64,000 nucleotides of DNA from Reticulitermes speratus (lineage: Eukaryota; Arthropoda; Insecta; Blattodea; Rhinotermitidae). Every line of letters starts with the position of its first letter. The stretch's first letter is position 1. A program made the position numbers and the translations under genes. Under the pieces are notes generated by a model. It did no database searches. It was given only the letters and a program-made list of their open reading frames with translations, and was not told where the DNA came from. The stretch is taken from NCBI GenBank assembly GCA_021186555.1, contig JAJKFL010000004.1:39842351-39906350 (forward strand), written 5' to 3'. Shown piece by piece: positions 1-10,813 of this stretch.

Positions 1-646
1 CACTACCTCCAATGAAACTCCAAAACTCATGCATAAAGAAGTCATATATATATATATCCGTCTAATTATAAATAAATCTGACACTGAAGTGCCTTGGCTG
101 AGACTGACCACTCGCCTACATTCAGTCCCAAAATTAAGAGTGGGGGAGCTAAGCTTCCACTCCTTCCTGCACCCCTTCATGGCGTGTACAGGGACAAATT
201 CGCTTTTAAGTTTAAGTACCAACAGTCAAAGCACGCATATGGCTGTAGCTGTTTCTTTGTACTAGCATTCCTGCAAGGTTACGTCCTTCGTCGTCAAAAG
301 TAACTTATAGCAGCTATAGTGGAACTAATAAATTGTACACATTAATGTAAATCAATTTTTATTTTGCGTTAGAACTGTTTCGTAATAAAATCTGCTACAG
401 CGGTGTCTAATTTTTTACACGTATCGTGCATTCATATTACTTTGTTACTGTTCCTATATTTGTAGCACTTTGTGTACAAGGATTTCGTTTTTTTTAATAT
501 TAGCTAAAGATATATTACCTGCTTACTAAGCGCAGTTATATTGTGTAGTTTGATTTGTGTTCACGGCCACAACCTAAAGTATTAACAGACGTCCATATTA
601 GCTTTTATATATGTTGCGATATTTAGCAAGGTCTAACAAAATATCT
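1..646. other. AT-rich stretch without a recognisable gene
   Basis: No reading frame resembles a known protein. Bases about 150-205 end in a phrase (ccttcatggcgtgtacaggg) that resembles the 3' part of the tRNA-headed SINEs elsewhere in the window, so a very old SINE end may be present. Nothing else is recognised. Confidence 0.5.
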
Positions 647-1478
647 GTCTTTTTATACCGAGACGGAGTGTGTTTACTGCGCGGTACGGACTGAATGTAT
701 GGATCTCAGAACAAACAGCGATTATTTCACTGTACAGCATTAACTGACTGGTTTGTATAACTGAGACGGAGTGTGTTTACTGCGTGGTACGGTCTGTATT
801 TATGTGTTTTGTGTGGATCTCAGAACAAACAGCGATTATTTCCCTATACAGCATTAACTGACTGGTTTGTATAACTGAGAGGGAGTGTGTTTACTGCGAG
901 GTACGGACTGTATTTATGTGTTTGTGTGGATCTCAGAACAAACAGCGATTATTTCACTGTACAGCATTAACTGACTGGTTTGTATAACTGAGAGGGAGTG
1001 TGTTTACTGGCGAGTACGGACTGTATTTATGTGTTTGTGTGGATCTCAGAACAAACAGCGATTATTTCACTGTACAGCATTAACTGACTGGTTTGTGTAA
1101 CTGAGAGGAGTGTGTTTACTGCGCGGTACGGACTGTATTTATGTGTTTTGTGTGGATCTCAGAACAAACAGCGATTATTTCACTGTACAACATTAACTGA
1201 CTGGTTTGTATAACTGAGACGGAGTGTGTTTACTGCGCGGTACGGGCTGTATTTATGTGTTTTGTGTGGATCTCAGAACAAACAGCGATTATTTCACTGT
1301 ACAACATTAACTGACTGGTTTGTGTAACTGAGACGGAGTGTGTTTACTGCGCGGTACGGACTGTATTTATGTGTTTTGTGTGGATCTCAGAACAAACAGC
1401 GATTATTTCACTGTACAACATTAACTGACTGGTTTGTATAACTGAGACGGAGTGTGTTTACTGCTCGGTAAGGACTGA
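647..1478 (+). repeat. 114-bp satellite, array A (about 7 copies)
   Basis: Tandem copies of a 114-bp unit containing the phrases ctgactggtttgtataactg, gtgtttactgcgcggtacgg and ctcagaacaaacagcgatta. Copies here are more diverged (gagagggagtg, gcgaggtacgg) than in the two large arrays near 20 and 37 kb. The first unit is shortened, and the last fades into unique sequence after a gctcggtaagg variant. Orientation is called plus to match the array at 35.6-39.2 kb. No coding capacity is apparent. Confidence 0.95.
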
Positions 1479-2029
1479 AACTTTATATATAGTTCAAGTT
1501 CACATTTACTTTCAAAGGCATAAGGTATTGCGACAGATTGGCCTCCTTTAACATAACATGACAACTTTTTTGCCATTTGTTCAACCAGCGCTTTCATTTC
1601 TTTTGTCACAAAAATGACTCACTGTGCCAGTTTAGCCCAAGGCATTGACATTCCGTCAGAGGAAATTGGACTCTTTTACGCTTAAACAAAACTCAAATTC
1701 TGAAGTATGTTTAATACATATGCCTGCCATCTTTGCTATTTTTATTATATGCACATCTTGTTCCTGCATTTCGTGACAACAGAACGGCAGGCGACATTAA
1801 AAATGTGCGGGTCAAAATCAGTGAAGGGGGGGGGGGGGAGTCGTTGTGATCCTGCATTATTTTAAGCGGCTTATCCCGAAACTTTGCTTCAGGGAGCTAC
1901 AATAAATCCCATATACAGTATTCTGCTTCAGGTGCAGAGGCTTAGGCTTAAACTTGCTTCTCGAACGACGGGCAGTCTTGGCCATCTACAGGACATTACA
2001 AAAATGTGCTCCTTTTTTTACAGGTTTAA
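1479..2029. other. unique sequence with a short poly-G run
   Basis: No gene seen. A run of 13 G lies at 1826-1838. The short minus-strand open frame at 1421-1609 overlaps the satellite edge and resembles nothing known. The stretch from about 1885 leads into the LINE 3' end that follows and may be more of it. Confidence 0.5.
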
Positions 2030-2190
2030 AGGCATTTCTGCTCAGGATAGGGAAAGGTGGCGGGCTGTTGTGAGTGCGGTAATGAACCCTTCGGTTTCCA
2101 TAAAACGCGGGGAATTTCTTGACTAGCTGACGACCTGTTAAGCTTCTCAAGAAGGACTGTGCTACATGGAGTTAGTTAGTTAGTTAGTTA
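2030..2190 (+). mobile_element. LINE family 1, 3' terminal fragment with (GTTA)n tail
   Basis: Decayed 3' end of a non-LTR retrotransposon. The last codons read [19 protein letters not shown], followed by a short 3' UTR (cttgactagctgacgacctg ... gaaggactgtgct) and a tetranucleotide tail of five GTTA units at 2171-2190. The same 3' UTR and tail recur at 15.2 kb (minus strand), 47.9 kb and 55.5 kb, which defines the family. Everything upstream is lost or unrecognisable. Confidence 0.85.
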
Positions 2191-2589
2191 AAGGTATTTC
2201 TGATTACAGTCTCGTCAATAAACGTACAAACAGTCCCTGAATACCATCCAGCCAATAGCAATTCATTATAGCTATTAAGCTATCTCGCCTTCAGTTTCTT
2301 AAGTAAGTTTTCTTCAACATTACGTTACAATACAATATGTGGGTTTCAAAAACTGCAAATACAATAGTATTTTAAAGGTATAACATATTAGAACTTAAAA
2401 CTAATACGTATTAAGATGTTCTCATTAAATATAGTTGATAATAGTATGTTGCTATGTCTACAACAAGTTTCTCAGTCGTAATTAAATAATGCAAAGAGTA
2501 GCTCAGAGATAGCACAGTTCCTTCTAAGTATTTCACATTACTGAAACATTGCAATGTATATCAGCAGCAATATTCGGGTCTATCATCTA
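2191..2589. other. AT-rich unique stretch
   Basis: No recognisable gene or repeat between the LINE family 1 tail and the LINE family 2 relic. Confidence 0.5.
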
Positions 2590-3051
2590 ATTTTCAGGGC
2601 TATCACCAGCAAACTGGACTTAAATTTAAGGAAGAAACTAGTAAAGTGCTACATTTGGAGCGTAGCTTTGTGTGGTGCTGAAACGTGGACACTTGGGAAA
2701 GTGGATCAGAAGTATCTGGAAAGTTTTGAAATGTGGTGCTGGAGAAGAATGGAGAAGATCAGTTGGACCGATCGTGTGAGAAATGAAGAAGTATTACACA
2801 GAGTGAAGGAGGAGAGGAATATCGTACATACAATAAAAAGAAGAAAGGCTAACTGGATTGGTCACATCTTGCGTAGAAACTGCCTTCTGAAACAGGTGAT
2901 TGAAGGAAAGTTAGAGGGAAGGATAGAAATGACGGGAAGACGAGGGAGAAGACGTAAGTAGCTACTGGATGACCTTAAGGAAAAGAGAAGGCACTGGAAA
3001 TTGAAAGAGGAAGCACTAGATCGCACCCTGTGGAGAACTGGCTTTGGAAGA
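2590..3051 (+). pseudogene. LINE family 2, C-terminal end of the polyprotein (broken)
   Basis: The frame reads through AETWTLGKVDQKYLESF, WCWRRMEKISWTDRVRNEEV and NWIGHILRRNCLLKQVIEG, the type of segment found C-terminal to the reverse transcriptase in many arthropod LINEs. A stop codon (TAG at about 2959-2961) replaces the CAG found at the same place in the 31.7-kb copy, so the frame is broken. After it the reading continues as a basic LLDDLKEKRRHW stretch ending in GRGYGPVVRQTA. The endonuclease and the reverse-transcriptase palm are absent. A near-identical relic lies at 31385-31842 and a shorter one on the minus strand at 9947-10140. Clade (RTE, Jockey or other) cannot be fixed from this piece. 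Confidence 0.85.
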
Positions 3052-3247
3052 GGCTACGGACCTGTCGTAAGACAGACTGCAGGATGAAGAGGCTACGGAA
3101 CTGTCGTAAGACAGACTGCAGAATGAAGAGGCTACGGACCTGTCGTAAGACAGACTGCAGAATGAAGAGGCTACGGACCTGTCGTAAGACAGACTACAGA
3201 ATGAAGAGGCTACGGACCTGTCGTAAGACAGACTGCAAAATGAATGA
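3046..3247 (+). repeat. 39-bp tandem repeat of a LINE C-terminus (5 copies)
   Basis: Five copies of a 39-bp unit (gaggctacggacctgtcgta plus agacagactgcagaatga) start at about 3052, 3091, 3130, 3169 and 3208. The first copy is the natural end of the LINE family 2 frame (GYGPVVRQTA then stop). Because 39 is a multiple of three, one frame stays open through the array (13-residue repeat RLRTCRKTDCRMK). It closes with an (AATG)n-like tail. The repeat multiplies the LINE 3' terminus and is not a separate gene. Confidence 0.92.
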
Positions 3248-3631
3248 ATGATGAATGAATAAGAAATGGCGGAAGGGAAGAGGCAAACCGGAAGAGATTG
3301 ACGGATTCTTACAAAAGGTTCTTAGTTCTTCATTTCATGTCAGCGACACGCTGACCTGTGACGTAAACGCCAAATAATACATCCTGATCGCTGAAGAGGA
3401 AATGCTGATTCACGTATCCGTGGAGTCAGCAAGTGTTGTACTGCACTGCAGGTACAAATGTAGGCAATAAATTGAAGGCAGAAGTGTCAAACGCCTCTGC
3501 CAACTACCGGAACGGTCGCAGTTCCTGCAATTCCGCCAATGGCAGGTGGACTCGCTGTCTCGTTGTTGCAGTATGGCATCCATAAGTCATCATAGCCGAA
3601 TTAATATTGCGATCATCGTAATTAAACACCG
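3248..3631. other. unique sequence
   Basis: No gene or known element recognised. Confidence 0.5.
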
Positions 3632-3647
3632 CCAGTTCGTAAGAAAG

Positions 3648-3971
3648 TGGGCCGCGACAGCTCAGTCGGTATAGCGACTGTGTGGGCCGCGATAGCTCAG
3701 TCGGTATAGCGACTCGCTACGAGCTGGACGGTCCGGGGATCGAATCCCAGTGGGGGCGACATTTTCCGCAGCCGTCCAGACCGGCCCTGGGGCCCACCCA
3801 GCCTCCTGTACAATGGGTACCGAGTCATTCTCGGGGGTAAAGTGGCCGGGGCGTGGAGTTGACCACCCACCCTCATCTAGTGCCAGGGTTAAAGATAGAG
3901 TAGAGCTATACCTTTACTCCCCCTCTGGGCCTTCATGGCCTGTTCTAGGGTGACCTTCACCTTTACCTTTA
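3648..3971 (+). mobile_element. tRNA-headed SINE, full length, with duplicated head and 16-bp TSD
   Basis: A pol III type head carries an A-box-like tagctcagtcggt (3693-3705) and a B-box-like gggatcgaatccc (about 3736-3748). The body includes ctggggcccacccagcctcc and ends in a (CTTTAC)n tail. Flanking direct repeats CCAGTTCGTAAGAAAG at 3632-3647 and 3972-3987 match perfectly, showing target-primed insertion. The first 35 bp of the head are present twice in tandem (3648-3682 and 3683-3717), so there are two A-box-like sequences. Related copies lie at 27.1, 32.6, 50.4, 60.1 and 62.9 kb. The short open frame across it is not a gene. Confidence 0.93.
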
Positions 3972-4154
3972 CCAGTTCGTAAGAAAGGACACCACAGCTT
4001 GCACTGTACCAATTCGTCTGACTCACTTACTAAAGGTCTGGTTAACCAAATAACCAATCAACTAACTCTGAGACTGACTGAATCTTAAGTAAATTTGTGT
4101 CACCCTTGTTTTGTGACACATTTATCGAAGTTGCAAATAATCTTCTCGGAACTC

Positions 4155-4563
4155 TTTTTTTTTTGAACGGCTCGACAGCCCCTTGGGGGCCTAGGCCTCC
4201 TCATTATCGAGGCTTCACGATCACACACTTTTTAGACACACAACACTCGGTAGGACTCCTCTGGACGAGTGATCAGCCCGACGCAGAGACCTCTACCTGA
4301 CAACACTCACAACAGACAGACATCCATGTCCTGGGCGGTTTTTTTTTTTTTTTTTTTTTTTGCCAGTCCGGGATTTTCACCCTTTGATCCATTTTTGTAC
4401 TGTTTAAATCCTTTCGTCCTTCATGTCACTTTACGTTCCATATTACCGTCCTTACAACAAACACAACACAAACATCCATGCCCCGGTGGATTCGAACCCA
4501 CAATCCCCGCAAGCGAGCGGCCGTAAACCCACGCCTTAGACCGCGCAGCCACTGGGATCCGCC
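4155..4563 (-). mobile_element. chimeric or dimeric tRNA-headed SINE with 10-bp TSD
   Basis: Read on the minus strand: a tRNA-like head (gtggctgcgcggtctaaggc; B box gggttcgaatcc), a body unlike the other copies, an A-run of 23 (4339-4361), then the body of the SINE type seen complete at 58345-58612 but without its tRNA head, then a second A-run. The direct repeat CTCGGAACTC flanks the whole composite (4145-4154 and 4564-4573). A single TSD around both parts and a single head suggest one insertion of a chimeric RNA rather than one SINE nested in another. The short open frames here are not genes. Confidence 0.8.
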
Positions 4564-4573
4564 CTCGGAACTC

Positions 4574-4842
4574 CTTACCGTTGCAAGTACCATTCTACGA
4601 AAGTTCGGATGCGACAATCCAGTGACGTAATGTCATGCCTCAACTTGTCAGTAGATCAGACTTGCTACATCCGCCTGTGCTGGATAAAAATTGGGAACAG
4701 TGTGTCAGTGACACCGGCTATTTGTACCATGTGGTCAGGAGAGAGGATTTGTGTTCTGACAGTGTCATTGAGTCTGGTGGTGCGGGTCCTAAACCAGACA
4801 GTGTAATCAACACCTCTTTAAATCTAACACATACTAATGTCC
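4574..4842. other. unique sequence between two SINEs
   Basis: Two overlapping short plus-strand frames (4609-4806 and 4635-4862) exist. Neither resembles a known protein and one runs into the next SINE. No gene is supported. Confidence 0.4.
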
Positions 4843-5127
4843 GTGTAGGCAAATCGATATAGCCACTAGCTTAGGGCTGGATATTGCGGGGTTCAAATCC
4901 CGGTAGGAAAAATACATTTTTCTCTCATCCGGAAATTCCAGACCGATTTAGGTTTTTCTCAGTTTCCTACTCAATGGGCACTGGGGGATCATCATCCGGG
5001 CCAAAGTGGCCAGGGCATGAGGCTGAGCACTAACTTCCCTCTGGGATGGAGGTTAAGAATAAGTGGAGTTAAACCTTTACGCCCACTATACGCCTTCATG
5101 GAGTACACAGGAAAAAAATTTACCGTA
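4843..5127 (+). mobile_element. diverged tRNA-headed SINE, second subfamily
   Basis: The B-box-like ggggttcaaatcccgg (about 4889-4905) is followed by a body that parallels the main SINE family segment by segment: ttccagaccgattt, actcaatgggcactg, aagtggccagggcatgaggc and cgccttcatggagtacacag. It ends at an aggaaaaaaatttacc tail. The A-box region is degraded. Relatives of this subfamily lie at 59.8 and 61.3 kb on the minus strand. Confidence 0.75.
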
Positions 5128-5444
5128 TTTTTGCCTTAAAATTTTAGGTAAGAGTACTTTTCCTATTCAGTATGATACTAAAAAGGAGATGCTTTTTTCG
5201 TCTTTGCTCTTCAGTTTTGCTTAATGGTGTGTCATTAAGAAGGTGAGATCGAAGCAGGAGAGAGTGAAATTGTATGGGAGAGACTGTTTGTTGGGCGGAA
5301 ACGTAACTGCGATAAAATAGTAGAAACTACGTGGATTGGTAGCAACGAGTTTGGTACACAATTAAACACCGAGAAAGACAAACACACATTTTAGGCTGGT
5401 GAAGAGGAATCGTTACAAAAATTGGTGACGAGAGGCGGCAGAGG
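5128..5444. other. unique sequence before the 56-bp array
   Basis: No gene or repeat recognised. Confidence 0.5.
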
Positions 5445-8400
5445 GTGTTTGTCAGAGACACTGAGGACCATGTATATCGCTGTTACAGCAGTGGCTACTG
5501 GTGTTTGTCAGAGAAACTGAGGACCTTGTATATCGCTGTGACAGCAGTGGCTACTGGTGTTTGTCAGAGAAACTGAGGACCTTGTATATCGCTGTGACAG
5601 CAGTGGCTACTGGTGTTTGTCAGAGAAACTGAGGACCATGTATATCGCTGTTACAGCAGTGGCTACTGGTGTTTGACAGAGAAACTGAGGACCTTGTATA
5701 TCGCTGTGACAGCAGTGGCTACTGGTGTTTGTCAGAGAAACTGAGGACCATGTATATCGCTGTTACAGCAGTGGCTACTGGTGTTTGTCAGAGAAACTGA
5801 GGACCATGTATATCGCTGTTACAGCAGTGGCTACTGGTGTTTGTCAGAGAAACTGAGGACCATGTATATCGCTGTTACAGCAGTGGCTACTGGTGTTTGT
5901 CAGAGAAACTGAGGACCATGTATATCGCTGTTACAGCAGTGGCTACTGGTGTTTGTCAGAGAAACTGAGGACCATGTATATCGCTGTTACAGCAGTGGCT
6001 ACTGGTGTTTGTCAGAGAAACTGAGGACCATGTATATCGCTGTTACAGCAGTGGCTACTGGTGTTTGTCAGAGAAACTGAGGACCATGTATATCGCTGTT
6101 ACAGCAGTGGCTACTGGTGTTTGTCAGAGAAACTGAGGACCATGTATATCGCTGTTACAGCAGTGGCTACTGGTGTTTGTCAGAGAAACTGAGGACCATG
6201 TATATCGCTGTTACAGCAGTGGTTACTGGTGTTTGTCAGAGAAACTGAGGACCATGTATATCGCTGTAACAGCAGTGGTTACTGGTGTTTGTCAGAGAAA
6301 CTGAGGACCATGTATATCGCTGTAACAGCAGTGGCTACTGGTGTTTGTCAGAGAAACTGAGGACCATGTATATCGCTGTTACAGCAGTGGCTACTGGTGT
6401 TTGTCAGAGAAACTGAGGACCATGTATATCGCTGTAACAGCAGTGGCTACTGGTGTTTGTCAGAGAAACTGAGGACCATGTATATCGCTGTAACAGCAGT
6501 GGCTACTGGTGTTTGTCAGAGACACTGAGGACCATGTATATCGCTGTTACAGCAGTGGCTACTGGTGTTTGTCAGAGACACTGAGGACCATGTATATCGC
6601 TGTTACAGCAGTGGCTACTGGTGTTTGTCAGAGAAACTGAGGACCATGTATATCGCTGTTACAGCAGTGGTTACTGGTGTTTGTCAGAGAAACTGAGGAC
6701 CATGTATATCGCTGTAACAGCAGTGGCTACTGGTGTTTGTCAGAGAAACTGAGGACCATGTATATCGCTGTTACAGCAGTGGCTACTGGTGTTTGTCAGA
6801 GACACTGAGGACCATGTATATCGCTGTTACAGCAGTGGCTACTGGTGTTTGTCAGAGACACTGAGGACCATGTATATCGCTGTTACAGCAGTGGCTACTG
6901 GTGTTTGTCAGAGAAACTGAGGACCATGTATATCGCTGTTACAGCAGTGGTTACTGGTGTTTGTCAGAGAAACTGAGGACCATGTATATCGCTGTTACAG
7001 CAGTGGTTACTGGTGTTTGTCAGAGACACTGAGGACCATGTATATCGCTGTTACAGCAGTGGCTACTGGTGTTTGTCAGAGAAACTGAGGACCATGTATA
7101 TCGCTGTTACAGCAGTGGCTACTGGTGTTTGTCAGAGAAACTGAGGACCATGTATATCGCTGTTACAGCAGTGGCTACTGGTGTTTGTCAGAGAAACTGA
7201 GGACCATGTATATCGCTGTTACAGCAGTGGCTACTGGTGTTTGTCAGAGAAACTGAGGACCATGTATATCGCTGTTACAGCAGTGGCTACTGGTGTTTGT
7301 CAGAGAAACTGAGGACCATGTATATCGCTGTTACAGCAGTGGCTACTGGTGTTTGTCAGAGAAACTGAGGACCATGTATATCGCTGTTACAGCAGTGGTT
7401 ACTGGTGTTTGTCAGAGAAACTGAGGACCATGTATATCGCTGTAACAGCAGTGGTTACTGGTGTTTGTCAGAGAAACTGAGGACCATGTATATCGCTGTA
7501 ACAGCAGTGGCTACTGGTGTTTGTCAGAGAAACTGAGGACCATGTATATCGCTGTTACAGCAGTGGCTACTGGTGTTTGTCAGAGAAACTGAGGACCATG
7601 TATATCGCTGTAACAGCAGTGGCTACTGGTGTTTGTCAGAGAAACTGAGGACCATGTATATCGCTGTAACAGCAGTGGCTACTGGTGTTTGTCAGAGACA
7701 CTGAGGACCATGTATATCGCTGTTACAGCAGTGGCTACTGGTGTTTGTCAGAGACACTGAGGACCATGTATATCGCTGTTACAGCAGTGGCTACTGGTGT
7801 TTGTCAGAGAAACTGAGGACCATGTATATCGCTGTTACAGCAGTGGTTACTGGTGTTTGTCAGAGAAACTGAGGACCATGTATATCGCTGTAACAGCAGT
7901 GGCTACTGGTGTTTGTCAGAGAAACTGAGGACCATGTATATCGCTGTTACAGCAGTGGCTACTGGTGTTTGTCAGAGACACTGAGGACCATGTATATCGC
8001 TGTTACAGCAGTGGCTACTGGTGTTTGTCAGAGACACTGAGGACCATGTATATCGCTGTTACAGCAGTGGCTACTGGTGTTTGTCAGAGAAACTGAGGAC
8101 CATGTATATCGCTGTTACAGCAGTGGCTACTGGTGTTTGTCAGAGAAACTGAGGACCATGTATATCGCTGTTACAGCAGTGGCTACTGGTGTTTGTCAGA
8201 GACACTGAGGACCATGTATATCGCTGTTACAGCAGTGGCTACTGGTGTTTGTCAGAGAAACTGAGGACCATGTATATCGCTGTTACAGCAGTGGCTACTG
8301 GTGTTTGTCAGAGAAACTGAGGACCATGTATATCGCTGTTACAGCAGTGGCTACTGGTGTTTGTCAGAGACACTGAGGACCATGTATATCGCTGTTACAG

Positions 8401-8636
8401 CAGTGGCTACTGGTGTTTGTCAGAGACACTGAGGACCATGTATATCGCTGTTACAGCAGTGGTTACTGGTGTTTGTCAGAGAAACTGAGGACCATGTATA
8501 TCGCTGTTACAGCAGTGGCTACTGGTGTTTGTCAGAGAAACTGAGGACCATGTATATCGCTGTTACAGCAGTGGTTACTGGTGTTTGTCAGAGAAACTGA
8601 GGACCATGTATATCGCTGTTACAGCAGTGGCTACTG
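5445..8636 (+). repeat. 56-bp minisatellite (57 copies)
   Basis: The 56-bp unit (gtgtttgtcagagaaactga, ggaccatgtatatcgctgtt, acagcagtggctactg) is repeated with no visible length change, and 3192 bp equals 57 units. Variation is confined to a few positions: AAACTG or CACTG, GCTGTT or GCTGTA, GGCTA or GGTTA, and in the first copies accttg or accatg. The order of variants at about 6221-6950 recurs at about 7397-8130, 1176 bp (21 units) later, so a 21-unit block was duplicated. No related dispersed element was spotted. Nothing suggests it is translated. Confidence 0.97.
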
Positions 8637-8933
8637 TTCGTATCGACAAAAATGCGGAGAGGATTTATTGCATCTGGATAATCTGTTAGGTTAGCAGTAG
8701 GAAATTAAGTGATACAGGTATATGGTACTGCTATCGACTCATGAGTAGAGCTGTATCCTTGAGAGCGTGGGTGGGATTTCCTTATCGTCTGACAAAGACC
8801 ACGGAAAAATGCTTCCTGTCGAAGATATATCTCGAAACGTCCAGCAGTTGCCAACGGTTAGGTGCTCAGTATATAGCAAATATAAAGCCAACTTTATTCA
8901 CAGCTCTAAACAGATAGAAAACCAGAAAAATTA

Positions 8934-9121
8934 TTGAGAACCAATTGTCTTTTGGACTTTGTCTATCTTCCTGATAAAATATAAAAATATATAAAATAAC
9001 GACGTTTCGGAAGCTGGTTCTTTTCCGTAAGGAGAACTAGCTTCCGAAACGTCGTAATTGTATATATTTTTATATTTTATCAGGACGATGGACAAAGTCC
9101 AGAAGACAATTGTTTCTCAAT
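8934..9121. mobile_element. foldback (MITE-like) element with a GACGTTTCGG core
   Basis: Two arms of about 86 bp face each other (8934-9019 and 9036-9121) with about eight differences and a short loop. Each runs from ttgagaa through ggactttgtc, tcctgataaaatataaaaat and cgacgtttcggaagct. Half of the same element lies at 16641-16770. It has no coding capacity. The class is not determined: it could be a non-autonomous DNA transposon or a foldback element. Confidence 0.88.
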
Positions 9122-9946
9122 GTCATGTACCGTCGTCAGAACCTCTTAGAATTCATCACAAAAATTATATCTCACATAAAAAATTTACTCGCACGCTTAA
9201 ATAATGACTGCTTTTCAATGCAATATATTTTTAACTGGAATACTTCGCTTAATGCTCTTAAAGAGGTAACAGTGTGACTGCCTCTCTGCCAAACCACTGC
9301 CAATGTCAAAGTCGCACTCCTCAGTCACCAACAGTAGGTACATAAAAAAATCCAGCGCGTTTGTTGCCTTTCAGTTATCGTTTAAGTTTTATTGATTAGC
9401 ATGGCGGTACATGAAGCGAAGGGCAATTGAAGCGGGACTGACCACAGCGCCGAGCGTGTGCTGACGTAAACACAAGTCCCTCGTGCCACTGCTACCACGA
9501 AATTCGAATTTGACGCTTCAGCGACGTCGTTCTGTTCAGTATTGCTTTCTGCTTAAAACATTTTTGTTGCCATACATTTGTTACATTCCGTCCAGAACAT
9601 CGGTTTGTCTTCTAATAGACATCAGGCTACAAGTGTCTGTCTGCTAGACAGACTGGACACGTCTAGCTAGTCACATTGCAGAAAGGGTGCCGAGCTTTAC
9701 GCTCCTTTCTGTGAGCTTGCCAGCAATTTTGCAAAGAAGCTTTGAGACGCTTTGAGCGACGTCAATTCATTTCGGTGCTTTGGTGTTTGTTTGTACATTT
9801 TGAAGTCCTAAATTAGTAAAGACATTCTGTGAATGCGTAAAACGATCAAATTTATAGGACAATAAGTTTAATACTCTGTACCTAGTCATGACGTTATTTA
9901 AGCATTTCAAACCTAGTGGTTCCTATATTTACCACCTACTCTTCTT
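9122..9946. other. unique sequence
   Basis: No gene or element recognised. The part from 9410 to 9680 is more GC-rich than its surroundings but has no convincing reading frame or splice structure. Confidence 0.45.
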
Positions 9947-10140
9947 TCATTCTGTAGTCTGTCTTACGACAGGTCCGTAGCCTCTTCCAAAGACAGTTCT
10001 CAACAGGGAGCGATCTAGTGCTTCCTCTTTCAATTTCCAGTACCTTCTCTTTTCCTTAAGGCCATCCAGTAGCTGCTTACGTCTTCTCCCTCGTCTTCCC
10101 ATTATTTCTATCTTTCCTTCTAACTGTAACGTTTCGAAAT
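9947..10140 (-). pseudogene. LINE family 2, 3' end fragment (single terminal unit)
   Basis: The minus-strand reading LEGKIEIMGRRGRRRKQLL, then a basic stretch and GRGYGPVVRQTTE before the stop, matches the ends of the relics at 2.6-3.1 and 31.4-31.8 kb. The terminal 39-bp segment is present only once, so the tandem expansion seen at the other two loci is not a fixed property of the family. Everything upstream is missing. Confidence 0.85.
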
Positions 10141-10280
10141 TGTGCATTTTGCATACACGGTAGTTTGCATGCTATGTGTGAAATTAAGTGCGCAAATGCG
10201 CCAATAATTGCGCATCGTACAAGGAATCGATAAAACAAATTTCCAAGGAACCTAGTGCCTTTATCTTCAAGGGTCTAGCG

Positions 10281-10805
10281 CAGTGGTATTCAACCTTTTA
10301 TGTTCGCGTACCCCCAGATAAAATTTCTCTTCAACTTTTTACCCCAAAGCTGTTGGTACATAATTCAAGTTATACAGTCTATAATCTACATCTAAAATAA
10401 GTTAAATAAATTACATCCAAAATAATGTATTAAATAATAAGTTTTAAATGAGAAAAAGGAGAGTCAAGCTATTAAATAACAAATATATTATTGTCTATCG
10501 TATAAAAATTAATAAAGCAACAAAGGTATTTTAGCAAAGCAAAATTATATGCACTGTGTGGAATAAAATGAAACTAGCCGCCCAGATAAGAATCGCATAA
10601 AGGAGAGAGAGAGAGAGAGAGAGACAAATGGCGCTCCCAAATCGCATGTCCTTACGTCCGGTCTCTTGTGGCTAACCCTAAATCTGGCCCTGATTATTCA
10701 GTGTTTATCATGAAATAATATAGTTATTTTTTTTAATTTTACGTACCCCCTAAGATGTCTTCATATACCCCCGGGGGTACGCGTACCCCAGGTTGAATAC
10801 CACTG
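10281..10805. mobile_element. hAT-like non-autonomous DNA transposon (525 bp)
   Basis: Terminal inverted repeats begin CAGTGGTATTCAACCT on both ends (10281-10296 and 10790-10805), with further inverted similarity inside (gcgtacccc). The CAGTGGTNNTCAACC form is typical of hAT elements. The flanks GTCTAGCG (10273-10280) and GTCTAGAG (10806-10813) form an 8-bp target-site duplication with one mismatch, the length expected for hAT. The interior is AT-rich, contains a (GA)n run near 10602-10623 and has no transposase frame. Confidence 0.88.
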
Positions 10806-10813
10806 GTCTAGAG

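Noticed and set aside
3693..3748. Functional tRNA gene
   Set aside because: A- and B-box-like sequences are present, but the body, tail and TSD show a SINE; no complete cloverleaf with an anticodon arm could be drawn with confidence.
5445..8636. CRISPR array (regular repeats)
   Set aside because: Units are contiguous with no unique spacers and the context is eukaryotic; it is a minisatellite.
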